Source: Pseudomonas brassicacearum
Lineage (GTDB): Bacteria; Pseudomonadota; Gammaproteobacteria; Pseudomonadales; Pseudomonadaceae
NCBI RefSeq assembly: GCF_000585995.1
Contig: NZ_CP007410.1
Coordinates: 3,933,430 to 3,997,429 of the forward strand
Length of the DNA stretch: 64,000 nucleotides
Reading direction: 5' to 3'
Both the position numbers and the translations under genes were made by a program. Numbering within the stretch: the first letter of the stretch is position 1; each line of letters opens with the position of its first letter. Of this stretch, positions 8,825 to 17,351 are shown piece by piece. The notes below the pieces were generated by a model, which saw only the letters and a list, made by a program, of their open reading frames with translations, was not told where the DNA came from and ran no database searches.

Positions 8825-9439
8825 TCAGAGGATGCAGTAGTGAACGTCCTGGGGCCACATCCCATTGACTGCCGTGATGTCTTGGGGGCAAGCGGACAGC
8901 ACCACAATAGCGTCCATTTCCGCTTTGAGGCAGACATATTGCCCAGGCTGACTGACAGGCTCGGCGAACGCAATCCGCCCGTCCTGATGAACGGGAACGT
9001 TCATGAAGAGGTTCAAGGGGCTCGGCGTTTCGGGCGCAACCAAGCCGATGGCGTCCAGGGCCTGAAAGAGGTTTTCATTGCAACTGTCATGATGGCCGAC
9101 AACGCCCAGTTGAACGTAACGAGTCGGATCACAAGCGGCGACCAGTGTGTCGTGGACACCCGGCGTGGTGTCCTCGATGAGCGTCAGGATCTGACGGCGT
9201 TTGTTGGTCAGGAAACTGTCACCTTGACCGGGGTTGAGCTTCAACCAGTAGGGACGACTGTGCTCCATGGACATGGCTTCCCGGAGGTCGTCCGGGTTGA
9301 AGGCCCAGGTGTCTACGACCTGTTTGCCATGGGTGTTGATCACCTGGAGGGCTTGCCCCTGATTCAGCCGGATCGCGACACCCCGCCGAGCAGGCAAAAG
9401 GACCCGCTCACCGGGGCAAGTCGAAGCCATTGTATTCAT
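8825..9439 (-). CDS. DUF1989 (urea carboxylase-associated) protein
   Basis: A 204-residue protein of the urea amidolyase/urea carboxylase-associated family (DUF1989). It matches through RRGVAIRLNQGQALQVINTHGKQVVDTWAFN near the N-terminus, VGHHDSCNENLFQAL in the middle and LKAEMDAIVVLSACPQDITAVNG near the end, where His and Cys residues likely bind a metal. Relatives sit beside urea carboxylase or allophanate/guanidine genes, but none of those is present here: the protein is alone with two LysR genes. It is divergent from the LysR at 9569. The role is probably nitrogen-compound metabolism; the reaction is unknown. Confidence 0.82.
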   Translation of the reverse strand: MNTMASTCPGERVLLPARRGVAIRLNQGQALQVINTHGKQVVDTWAFNPDDLREAMSMEHSRPYWLKLNPGQGDSFLTNKRRQILTLIEDTTPGVHDTLVAACDPTRYVQLGVVGHHDSCNENLFQALDAIGLVAPETPSPLNLFMNVPVHQDGRIAFAEPVSQPGQYVCLKAEMDAIVVLSACPQDITAVNGMWPQDVHYCIL

Positions 9440-9568
9440 GTCGCTGTTCTCCTCTGCGAGCTGATGGACGGCGGACCGTGTACCTGCAATCCAAGGAAAA
9501 CACAGAAGAAACCCTCAAACCAATAATATAAAGTGGCCCCGGTATAAGTTAAATCTATAGGGTGGCCC

Positions 9569-10438
9569 ATGCGAATCCGGCAGCTTGAGTGCTTCAGAAC
9601 CTTGATGATCCACGGCACCATGACCCGCGCGGCAGAGCTTTTGAATATTTCTCAGCCGGCCATCAGCAGTACCATCGCCAACCTGGAACATGAAACCGGT
9701 CTCAAGTTGTTCGTGCGCAAAGGCGGACGCTTGCAACCCACCCCTGAAGCCCGCTTGTTTTTCGTCGAGGCTGAGCGGGCGCTGGAGGCCGTGGAGAAAA
9801 CCCAGCGCATCGCCAAGGAAATCCGCACAGGAAAACGCGGCCATCTGGCGATCGCCGCCTACGCCAGCATTTCCATCAGTCTGCTGCCCCGCTTGATGGC
9901 CGAATTCGCTAAAGAGCGCCCGGGCCTGGAGCTCAAGATCATCACCCGAAACTCCCAGTCCGTTCGCGAGTTGATCACTACGCAGCAATTCGACATGGCC
10001 ATTGCCGAACTGCCGCTCGACTACCCGACATCGTGCATGGAGGTGATTTCCTATGAATGCCAGTGCATGGTGCCGATCGGTCACCCCCTTGCAGAACTGG
10101 ACGTGATTACCCCGGCGGACCTGGATGGCGTGCCATTCGTTTCGCTGTTCAAGGGCGACCCGATCTACCAGCAGTTGGCCATGGCCTTTTCGGCGTACGG
10201 GTCATCCTGGAACGTGGTGGCCGAGACAGAATTCTTCGCCACGGCATGCGAATTGGTCGGCGCCGGAATGGGTGTCGGGATCGTCGATCCGGTGGTCAGC
10301 CGACCCTTCACCCGCAACCTGGTCCTCAAGCCCTTCAAGCCTGCAATCAAGTACGACATCGCGCTGCTGCTCCCCTCGCAGGAGGAGCCGTCACAACTGG
10401 CGCGTGAGTTTGCGCACTTCCTCAAGCAGTCGCTTTGA
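9569..10438 (+). CDS. LysR-family regulator (NocR/OccR-like)
   Basis: A 289-residue LysR regulator. The HTH lies at residues 1-60 (RIRQLECFRTLMIHGTMTRAAELLNISQPAISSTIANLEHETGLKLF), followed by a type-2 periplasmic-binding fold effector domain. The MRIRQLECFR-type start resembles opine/amino-acid catabolism regulators such as NocR and OccR, which would suit the neighbouring DUF1989 and GGT/ABC genes. It is transcribed divergently from DUF1989 across 129 bp, the normal arrangement for a LysR and its target. The 3' end is convergent with the gamma-glutamyltransferase gene, 42 bp apart. Confidence 0.87.
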   Translation: MRIRQLECFRTLMIHGTMTRAAELLNISQPAISSTIANLEHETGLKLFVRKGGRLQPTPEARLFFVEAERALEAVEKTQRIAKEIRTGKRGHLAIAAYASISISLLPRLMAEFAKERPGLELKIITRNSQSVRELITTQQFDMAIAELPLDYPTSCMEVISYECQCMVPIGHPLAELDVITPADLDGVPFVSLFKGDPIYQQLAMAFSAYGSSWNVVAETEFFATACELVGAGMGVGIVDPVVSRPFTRNLVLKPFKPAIKYDIALLLPSQEEPSQLAREFAHFLKQSL

Positions 10439-10480
10439 AGGGCCTGCTGATCGTTGAGCGCCGCGGCCCTAAGCGCAAAC

Positions 10481-12091
10481 TTATAGGACCGCGATATGGG
10501 AATCCGCCCTCGGTTCGGTCCCACCACACAACACACCGCTGACAGGGTCGCGCAGTATGATTTGACCGCGCCCGTAGTCGGTCAAGTCGCTGGCGATCTG
10601 CACCTGATGACCACGCCGGGCCAAGGCATTGGCCAAGTCGCGGGGGGCACCTTGCTCAATCCCGACCTTCATCCCGCCCAGCCATTGCCAACGCGGCGCG
10701 TCCAGGGCCGCCTGCGGGTTGAGGCCGAAATCCACCAGGTTCATGACCATCTGCACGTGCCCTTGGGGCTGCATATAGCCGCCCATCACGCCGAAAGGAC
10801 CGAGGGCCTGGCCGTTCTGGGTGAGGAAGCCAGGGATGATGGTGTGGAAGGTCTTCTTGCCCGGGGCCAGGCAGTTGGCGTGTTTCGCGTCGAGACTGAA
10901 CTCCTGTCCACGATTCTGCAGGGCGATACCGCTGTCGGGCAGCACCACGCCGGAACCGAATCCGTGGTAGTTGCTCTGGATGAAGGAAACCATGTTGCCC
11001 TCTCCGTCAGCGGTAGCCAGGTACACCGTGCCGCTGGCATGGGGATCACCGGGCTTGGGAGGCTGGGCCTGTTCACCGATCTGCCCGCGGCGTCGGGCGC
11101 TGTATTCGTCACTCAGTAAATCAGCCACCGCCACGCGCATGTGCAACGGGTCGGTGATGTAGTGCAGGCCATCGCTGTAGGCCAGCTTCATAGCCTCCAG
11201 TTGGCGATGCCAGGTCTGCTGGCTGTCACGGTGATCGAAGCTGAAGCCTTCGAGTATCTTCAGCGCCATCAAGGCCACCAGGCCCTGGCCACTCGGCGGG
11301 ATCTCCCAGACATCGACCCCGCGGTAGTTGACGTGGATCGGCTCGACCCACTGGGCTCGATAATCCTGGAGATCGGTGGCCCGCAGGTAGCCACCCGTGG
11401 CGCGGGAATGGGCATCCAGGCGCTCGGCCAACGTGCCGCGATACAGGCTTTCGCAGCGGGTGGCGGCCAGTTCTTCGAGGGTGCGGGCTTGGGCGGGGTT
11501 GCGGAAGATCTCGCCGGCCCGGGGCGCGCGGCCCTCGATCAGGAAGGTATCGAACCAGGCCTCCAGGACCTGGTCGCGATCGGGTGCGAGCTCGTCCACG
11601 GCGACCTGCCATTGATGGGCAACCACCGGTGACACGGCAAAACCGTCCCGCGCGAGGCTGATTGCCGGTTGCAACAACTGGGCAAAAGGCAGCTTGCCGA
11701 AGCGTAGCGACAACTCGGCCCAGGCCGATGGGCAACCCGGAACAGTCACCGGGGTCCAGCCATGAATCGGCATCTGCTCATGACCGGCCGCCTTGACCGC
11801 TTCGACACTCAGGGCTGCCGGGGCATGACCGTTACCGTTGAGGCCATGCAGTTGGCCCTTGCACCAGACCAAGGCGAAGGCGTCACCGCCAATGCCGCAA
11901 CCGGTGGGCTCGACCACCGTCAGCACCGCCGCCGTGGCGATGGCGGCATCGATGGCATTGCCGCCCTTTTGCATCATCTCGATACCCGCCTGGGCCGCCA
12001 GGGGCTGGGACGCGGCGACCATGCCCCGACGGGCAAAAACGCTCTGGCGTTGCGAGGGATAAGGGTACTCGTGGGCAGAAAATTTCAGCAT
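10481..12091 (-). CDS. Gamma-glutamyltransferase family protein, cytoplasmic type
   Basis: A 536-residue Ntn-hydrolase of the gamma-glutamyltranspeptidase family, which cleaves or transfers gamma-glutamyl groups from glutathione and gamma-glutamyl amino acids. The N-terminal region VAASQPLAAQAGIEMMQKGGNAIDAAIATAAVLTVVEPTGCGIGGD is typical. The autoprocessing nucleophile is most likely Thr355 in HASGTVYLATAD. There is no signal peptide, unlike E. coli GGT, so it resembles cytosolic YwrD-type members. It is the last gene of a minus-strand run that starts with GntR and includes a polar amino-acid ABC transporter, so the imported solute is probably a gamma-glutamyl compound hydrolysed inside the cell (inference). 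Confidence 0.88.
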   Translation of the reverse strand: MLKFSAHEYPYPSQRQSVFARRGMVAASQPLAAQAGIEMMQKGGNAIDAAIATAAVLTVVEPTGCGIGGDAFALVWCKGQLHGLNGNGHAPAALSVEAVKAAGHEQMPIHGWTPVTVPGCPSAWAELSLRFGKLPFAQLLQPAISLARDGFAVSPVVAHQWQVAVDELAPDRDQVLEAWFDTFLIEGRAPRAGEIFRNPAQARTLEELAATRCESLYRGTLAERLDAHSRATGGYLRATDLQDYRAQWVEPIHVNYRGVDVWEIPPSGQGLVALMALKILEGFSFDHRDSQQTWHRQLEAMKLAYSDGLHYITDPLHMRVAVADLLSDEYSARRRGQIGEQAQPPKPGDPHASGTVYLATADGEGNMVSFIQSNYHGFGSGVVLPDSGIALQNRGQEFSLDAKHANCLAPGKKTFHTIIPGFLTQNGQALGPFGVMGGYMQPQGHVQMVMNLVDFGLNPQAALDAPRWQWLGGMKVGIEQGAPRDLANALARRGHQVQIASDLTDYGRGQIILRDPVSGVLCGGTEPRADSHIAVL

Positions 12092-12168
12092 GGCTAAGGC
12101 TCTTCAACACAAGGGTTCATTGACCGGATTTTGATTCGGTTGCGTTCCAGGGGCATCGGCTGGACGGG

Positions 12169-12948
12169 TCATAACACCCGACTGAGGAACGCCCGGGTAC
12201 GAGGGTGAACGGGATGACTGAAGATCTGCTCCGGCGGACCTTGCTCGATGAGCTCGCCCTGATCCAGGACCACCACACGGTCGGCCACCTCGCGGGCAAA
12301 CCCCATTTCATGGGTCACCACCACCATGGTCATGCCCTCCTCCGCCAACGCCTTCATCACTTGCAACACCTCGCCAACGGTTTCCGGGTCGAGGGCACTG
12401 GTGGGCTCGTCGAACAGCATGGCCTGGGGTTTCATGGCCAGGGCACGGGCGATCGCCACCCGCTGTTGTTGCCCGCCGGAGAGCATGGAGGGGTAGTGGT
12501 TGGCCTTATCTGCGAGGCCAACCCGCTCGAGCAAAACACGGGCCTGCTCCAGCGCTTCGGCACGAGGCATCCCGAGCACCTGGATCGGCGCCTCAATGAT
12601 GTTCTCCAACGCCGTCATGTGGGGGAACAGGTTGAAGCGTTGGAACACCATGCCGATATCCCGGCGCTGGCGGGCGATGTTGCGCTCCGAGTCGCGCACC
12701 AGGCTGCCATCGGCCCGTTCGCGATAGCCCATGGCCCGGCCATTGACGCGGATGCGCCCGCCCTGGATGTCTTCCAGCAGATTGATGCAGCGGATAAAGG
12801 TGGTCTTGCCGGAGCCGGAGGCCCCGATCAGGACCACCACTTCACCGCGCCGCACTTGCAGGGAAATGCCCTTGAGGATCTGCAGCTCGCCAAAGGATTT
12901 GTGAACCTCCAGTGCCTCGATGATCAGTTCTTCACTTTTGTGCGCCAT
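12169..12948 (-). CDS. Polar amino-acid ABC transporter, ATP-binding protein
   Basis: A 259-residue ATPase of the GlnQ/HisP type. Walker A is GASGSGKTT, the signature is [14 protein letters not shown], and Walker B is [12 protein letters not shown] followed by the H-loop VVTHEMGFA. Translation starts at ATG 12948, two bases after the permease stop; the in-frame open stretch upstream of it lies inside the permease gene. It works with the permease at 12951 and the binding protein at 13740. The GGT gene follows 77 bp downstream. Confidence 0.93.
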   Translation of the reverse strand: MAHKSEELIIEALEVHKSFGELQILKGISLQVRRGEVVVLIGASGSGKTTFIRCINLLEDIQGGRIRVNGRAMGYRERADGSLVRDSERNIARQRRDIGMVFQRFNLFPHMTALENIIEAPIQVLGMPRAEALEQARVLLERVGLADKANHYPSMLSGGQQQRVAIARALAMKPQAMLFDEPTSALDPETVGEVLQVMKALAEEGMTMVVVTHEMGFAREVADRVVVLDQGELIEQGPPEQIFSHPVHPRTRAFLSRVL

Positions 12949-12950
12949 GG

Positions 12951-13727
12951 CTAACGTGCCCTCAGCAGGTTCAGGGTGCTGCGACCGAACATCCGCGTCG
13001 ACGCCGGCGGTGGTGACGAGGGCCGGTCCGATTGGCCGAAGCGGGCCTCCAGCCAGCGCTGGAAGAATCCCCAAAGGGTGGTCAGCAGCAGGAAATAGAT
13101 CGCCACCACCAGGTACAGTTCGAACACCCGGAACGTCGCCGAAGTGACCATCTGGGTGCTGAGCAGCAGTTCCTGTACGCCGATCACGCTGACCAACGTG
13201 GTGTTCTTGAGCATCACGTTGAACTCGTTGCCCAGCGGCGGAACGATGACTCGGAACGCCTGGGGCAGGACGATGCGCCGCATCAGCTTGGCGAACGTCA
13301 TGCCCAGGGAGCGCCCGGCCTCGTATTGGCCCTTGTCCACCGCGCCGATCCCGGCCCGGATGATCTCGGCCATGTAGGCACCTTCGTTGAGGCCCAAGGC
13401 AATGATCGCCGCTTGGATATTGCCGGGAATCACCAGGCCGAACAGGTCGATGTCTTCGAAACGAAAAATCCCGCCGGCGGCCAGTGCGGTGTAGAGAAAG
13501 ACAATCTGCACCAGCAACGGCGTGCCACGCATCAGCCACACATAAAAGCGCACCGGCAAATGCAGCAACGGATTGCTCGACAACCGCAGCAACGCCGCGG
13601 CCAGCCCGAGCGCACAGCCCAACAGCATCGCCAACACACTGATCAGGCAAGTCAGCCACAGCCCGGTGAGGTAGACCCCGCTGGGCTGCAACAGGTACTG
13701 CCAAAACACATCCCAATTGAAATTCAT
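12951..13727 (-). CDS. Polar amino-acid ABC transporter, permease
   Basis: A 258-residue HisM/GlnP-type permease with about five membrane segments and the conserved EAA loop [38 protein letters not shown] lies upstream of the ATG at 13727. Only one permease gene is present, so it would act as a homodimer. The residues after about 225 are polar and low in hydrophobicity. It belongs to the operon binding protein - permease - ATPase - GGT. Confidence 0.93.
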   Translation of the reverse strand: MNFNWDVFWQYLLQPSGVYLTGLWLTCLISVLAMLLGCALGLAAALLRLSSNPLLHLPVRFYVWLMRGTPLLVQIVFLYTALAAGGIFRFEDIDLFGLVIPGNIQAAIIALGLNEGAYMAEIIRAGIGAVDKGQYEAGRSLGMTFAKLMRRIVLPQAFRVIVPPLGNEFNVMLKNTTLVSVIGVQELLLSTQMVTSATFRVFELYLVVAIYFLLLTTLWGFFQRWLEARFGQSDRPSSPPPASTRMFGRSTLNLLRAR

Positions 13728-13739
13728 CGACGCCTTACC

Positions 13740-14546
13740 TCAATCGAGAGTGTCACTGGCGACATGCCATTTGCTGAGGAGTTGGCTATAGCTGCCATCG
13801 CTGCGCATGTCGCTGATCACCTGCTGCACCGCCGCCGTCAGTTGCGGATCGTCCTTGCGGATCCCGAGGCCGGTGAGAATCCGGCTGAACGCGGGAACCC
13901 CTTCCTCGAACAAATCCGGGGCCATGGCGGCGTAATAACCGGCGGTTTCCACGGTGGTGCCGTAGGCATCGACCTGGCTGATGCGCAGGGCCTGGAAAGC
14001 ATCGGTGTCGGTGTTGTAGACCACCAGCTTCATCCCAGGCTTGCCGGATTTGGCCAGGGTTTCGTTCTCGGCGTCGAGCAGGGTCTTGATGGTGGAACCA
14101 TTGAGCACCGCGACCTTGTGTCCGGAGAGGTCCGGGAGCGTCTTGAGGCCCTTCGGATTGCCCTTGGGCACGACCACCGCCTGGCTGGAGTACATGTAGT
14201 TGACGATATCGATCACCTCGCGGCGCTCGGGCTTGTCGAACAGCTGGTCGACGATCATGTCGCACTGCTTGGCCAGCAAGGCCGGGAGCAATCCGGAAAA
14301 GGGAATGACGCGCCATTCGACCTTTTTGTCGCCCAGGCGCTTGGCGATTTCCAGCCCCAGGTCAACGGTCAAGCCCCTGGGCTTCTGCGCTTCATCGAAG
14401 GACACCAGGGGCGGCGAATCCATGCCCGAGCAATAGACGAGTTTGTCGACCTTGAGCAAGCGCTCCGGAACCACGGGCGCGGCAACCGCCCATTGAGCAC
14501 AGAATCCCAAGGATAAAGCGGCAACCAACAGGTGAGGCTTATGCAT
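13740..14546 (-). CDS. ABC transporter periplasmic amino-acid-binding protein
   Basis: A 268-residue solute-binding protein of family 3 (SBP_bac_3). A signal peptide ends near AVAA (residue 23). Conserved family parts are MDSPPLVSFDEAQKPRGLTVDLGLEIAKRLG, the ligand loop KQCDMIVDQLF, and a hinge region around VAVLNGSTIKTLL. A GGAG lies nine bases before the ATG. It is the first transport gene after GntR. Ligand unknown; the GGT downstream suggests a gamma-glutamyl or other amino-acid-like solute. Confidence 0.92.
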   Translation of the reverse strand: MHKPHLLVAALSLGFCAQWAVAAPVVPERLLKVDKLVYCSGMDSPPLVSFDEAQKPRGLTVDLGLEIAKRLGDKKVEWRVIPFSGLLPALLAKQCDMIVDQLFDKPERREVIDIVNYMYSSQAVVVPKGNPKGLKTLPDLSGHKVAVLNGSTIKTLLDAENETLAKSGKPGMKLVVYNTDTDAFQALRISQVDAYGTTVETAGYYAAMAPDLFEEGVPAFSRILTGLGIRKDDPQLTAAVQQVISDMRSDGSYSQLLSKWHVASDTLD

Positions 14547-14622
14547 GACCAGACACTCCAGTTCAGTTAGTAACGGGCAGTACTCAAAGTCAAAACACGG
14601 GCAGGTTCATGGCCTGCTCTCG

Positions 14623-15291
14623 TTATTTTTTCGCTTGCAGAAACTTGATCAACTCAGGGACGGTGCCTTCGATGTGCGCGCGGACCACCGCCTCGGCCTT
14701 ATCGGCATCGCCAGCGCGAATGGCGTCGAGAATCACCGCGTGCTCCTCGCGCGCGCTCAAAGGCTTTTCCACGTGCTGCAGCCATAGACGCATGGGCGCC
14801 TCGATCAGGGCGTAGAGGGCACTGATCTGCTTCAGCAATCGAGGCCGGCCGCTGAGGCTGCACAGGTACTCATGAAAGGCGCGATGCCGGCTGACCCACT
14901 CAGCGCTTTCCTCGCGGTAGTCGTCCATCTCGTCCAACAAACGCTCCAGGGCGGCCAATTGGCGCGGGCCAATACGCTCCACCGCGACGCGCACTGCCAG
15001 GCCTTCGAGGGCGCTGCGCATCTCGAAGACTTCGTGCAACTCATCGATATCCAGGCCGCTGACGATGGCGCCGCGATTGGGCCGAAGCGTCACCAGGCCT
15101 TGGGCATCCAATCGGCGAAAGGCCTCGCGTACCGGCATCCGGCTCATACCGATCTCGTTGGCGATGTCCTCGGCGATCAGCCGGTCCCCCTTGCGTAACC
15201 GACCGCCACAAATGGCGTCCAGCAAGAAGCTGTACGCCTCCTCCTCGGCGGTCATCGGCGGACGTTCAGCAAAAGTCGGAACGAATTGCAT
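14623..15291 (-). CDS. GntR-family regulator with FCD domain
   Basis: A 222-residue FadR-subfamily GntR regulator. The winged helix at about 20-85 contains GDRLIAEDIANEIGMSRMPVREAFRRLDAQGLVTLRPNRGAIVS. The FCD domain at about 90-215 carries the metal/effector His set (HRAFHEYL, EEHAVILDAI, RAHIEGTV). The start at 15291 gives MQFVPTFAERP; an upstream extension is unlikely because the sequence before it is AT-rich and non-conserved. It precedes the ABC/GGT operon on the same strand and probably represses it until the substrate is present. Confidence 0.9.
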   Translation of the reverse strand: MQFVPTFAERPPMTAEEEAYSFLLDAICGGRLRKGDRLIAEDIANEIGMSRMPVREAFRRLDAQGLVTLRPNRGAIVSGLDIDELHEVFEMRSALEGLAVRVAVERIGPRQLAALERLLDEMDDYREESAEWVSRHRAFHEYLCSLSGRPRLLKQISALYALIEAPMRLWLQHVEKPLSAREEHAVILDAIRAGDADKAEAVVRAHIEGTVPELIKFLQAKK

Positions 15292-15553
15292 GGCAGCACC
15301 CTTTGAATTTTTGTATCCAATTATCCATAAATTCAAAAAAGCAGAATACGTGCCAACAGCTTCCGCCACGGCGCAAGTGATTGATTTAAAGGAATAGAAG
15401 CTGAAAACAGGCCTTTGGGGCTTCCATGGAACCGCAGGTTAATCCCACAGATGTGCTACCAAATGGCTCAGGCGCCGCCCATTAACGTGCAGAGCGGTAG
15501 CCAGGTAACACCGCTGGAAACGATTGGGAAGTATCAGGCCCCTTGCAAGCCAA

Positions 15554-16492
15554 TTATCCCGCCCGCGGTGTATCGGAGGGGGACTCACCGAACAACGCTC
15601 GGTAATGGGTCGCGAAGTGGCTCAGGTGGAAAAACCCCATCGCTACGGCGATCTCACCGACGTTCAACGCCGTTGCGCGGGTCGTGATCAAACGTCGCCG
15701 CACGGCATTGAGCCTAAGGTTGCGCAGGTACTCCACCGGACGCATCCCGGTAACCGCCTGGAAACTGTTCTGAAGGGTCCTGCGGCTCACCCGCAATTGC
15801 TCGCACAAATCGAGAATGCTCAGTGGTGTATCGCCGCTGGCTACCACCAGTTCCTGGCAGCGCTTGACCAGGTAGGCACTGACGGTAACGTTGCCGCGAC
15901 GGCCACGCACCTCATCCGAGGCGTGACTGAACAAATCGAGGAAGGCGTTGAGCAGAACATCTTCCAGCATCTTTTCCGAGGCTGGATTGATGGCATCCGT
16001 TTGCTCCAAGAGCTGACGAAACAGCGGATGGATCCTTTGCTGGACCCTCGACAGCACCGCCTCGTCCACGCTGATCTGCGACTCGCTTTTCAAGCGCTTG
16101 AGTTGTTCGTTCGACAATTCGCAAGCCGCCAGCTTGGCAAAACGTACCGTGTCGACGTTAACCGCGAAGAAGTGCGTACCGGCCGGGGCATGCAAGACAA
16201 AGTCCTCGCCATCGCGCAATAGCACCACGCTCCGGGACCCAACCTGATGCCCTTGGACCACTGGTGCACTGCCCAGCGACATGGCAATGCACAAACGCCC
16301 TTTCGGTGCACAGCCTCGCTGCACCACACGCTTATCCAGCACTTCCTGGAAAATCTGAAAACGATCGGCGCAGATCTGCCGCAGCTCGCTGGAAAGGCAT
16401 CCGCGACCGAGTTGGTCATAGACTTGTTGCCAGCCCAGGATGGACCCAGCGTGTTGTTGGGGATCATTGAAGGTACGGACTTCGGCGAACAT
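15554..16492 (-). CDS. AraC-family regulator
   Basis: A 312-residue AraC/XylS regulator. The C-terminal double HTH (about 210-305) contains LSILDLCEQLRVSRRTLQNSFQAVTGMRPVEYLRNLRLNAVRRRL and VGEIAVAMGFFHLSHFATHYRALFGESPS. The N-terminal 200 residues resemble EutR-like sensor domains (AGSILGWQQVYDQLGRG start). It lies 79 bp downstream of the catabolic operon on the same strand and could be co-transcribed as a positive regulator. The IclR at the other end of the operon is a second candidate controller. Confidence 0.88.
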   Translation of the reverse strand: MFAEVRTFNDPQQHAGSILGWQQVYDQLGRGCLSSELRQICADRFQIFQEVLDKRVVQRGCAPKGRLCIAMSLGSAPVVQGHQVGSRSVVLLRDGEDFVLHAPAGTHFFAVNVDTVRFAKLAACELSNEQLKRLKSESQISVDEAVLSRVQQRIHPLFRQLLEQTDAINPASEKMLEDVLLNAFLDLFSHASDEVRGRRGNVTVSAYLVKRCQELVVASGDTPLSILDLCEQLRVSRRTLQNSFQAVTGMRPVEYLRNLRLNAVRRRLITTRATALNVGEIAVAMGFFHLSHFATHYRALFGESPSDTPRAG

Positions 16493-16571
16493 GATCATCG
16501 TTCCTCGGTGGCCCGGTTTTTATTCTCACCCGGTCATGAGCTGCGCGGCCCTCCCTGACAATGGCGTTACT

Positions 16572-17351
16572 TCACAAGTCGTCAGCGCCTGCCTGGAAAA
16601 CCAAAGCCAGTTCCATGCCAAGCATGTGTAACCGGTACTCGGCGGCCTGGATAGCCATGGGTGGCAGCAACGCCCCGGACAACACGACCTGGCCCGCTTC
16701 AACGCACTGACCGTCAGCCAGCAATCGCCGAATCAACCAACACAGGTTGGCCAACGGCGAGTCTTCCCGCGCCTGAGTATCACCGATGCCGCAGAACACC
16801 CCATCACATTCCAGACGGTAGGTCAGGCGAGCCAGTTGAGCGGGATCGCACCTGACCCGCGAGCCAACGCAATAGAGGCCTGCCGCCGCGTTGTCAGCAA
16901 GAAAAGCCCCAACGCCAAAGCTCCAACCTTGCCACCGGCAGTCGGCGATCTCGAACGCGGGCGCGACCTCGGACACGGCCGCCAGAATCGCCTCATCAGT
17001 GTAATCGCCAGGCACCAGCGTGCGTCCCAGGACAAACGCCAGTTCGATCTCCAGCTTGGGCTGGATCAGCCGTGCGAGCGCCACCGAGCTGCCTGGCTGG
17101 ACGGCCATGGCATCGGTAAGGCCGCCCAAGACCGGTTCATGGACACCCATTCGTTTCTGTGCCGCGCTGCCGGCGAAGGCGACCTTCCAACCGGTCAGTT
17201 GCTCACCACGCACCTGACGCTGACGCAATGCCTCGCGCTGTAGGGCGTAACCCGTCGGCAGATCGAGTTCCAGGGACGCCAACGGCGGCAAGGCTTGCAC
17301 AGATCGCTCGGCATGATGGAGCCGGGTCACGAGTTCGTCTTCCTGCCTCAT
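16572..17351 (-). CDS. 2-keto-4-pentenoate hydratase-like (MhpD/FAH superfamily)
   Basis: A 259-residue hydratase/decarboxylase of the MhpD type, which adds water to 2-hydroxypenta-2,4-dienoates at the end of meta-cleavage pathways. Segments such as GWKVAFAGSAAQKRMGVHEPVLGGLTD, PKLEIELAFVLGRTL and VAPAFEIADCRW carry the acidic metal ligands. It overlaps the monooxygenase gene by ATGA, so the two are translationally coupled. It is the last enzyme gene of the nine-gene operon. No MhpE aldolase or MhpF dehydrogenase gene accompanies it, so the downstream step must be elsewhere or different. Confidence 0.82.
   Translation of the reverse strand: MRQEDELVTRLHHAERSVQALPPLASLELDLPTGYALQREALRQRQVRGEQLTGWKVAFAGSAAQKRMGVHEPVLGGLTDAMAVQPGSSVALARLIQPKLEIELAFVLGRTLVPGDYTDEAILAAVSEVAPAFEIADCRWQGWSFGVGAFLADNAAAGLYCVGSRVRCDPAQLARLTYRLECDGVFCGIGDTQAREDSPLANLCWLIRRLLADGQCVEAGQVVLSGALLPPMAIQAAEYRLHMLGMELALVFQAGADDL

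Noticed and set aside
12949..13716. In-frame N-terminal extension of the ABC ATPase into the permease gene
   Set aside because: The extension is a permease shadow frame; the ATPase domain starts cleanly at ATG 12948, two bases after the permease stop.
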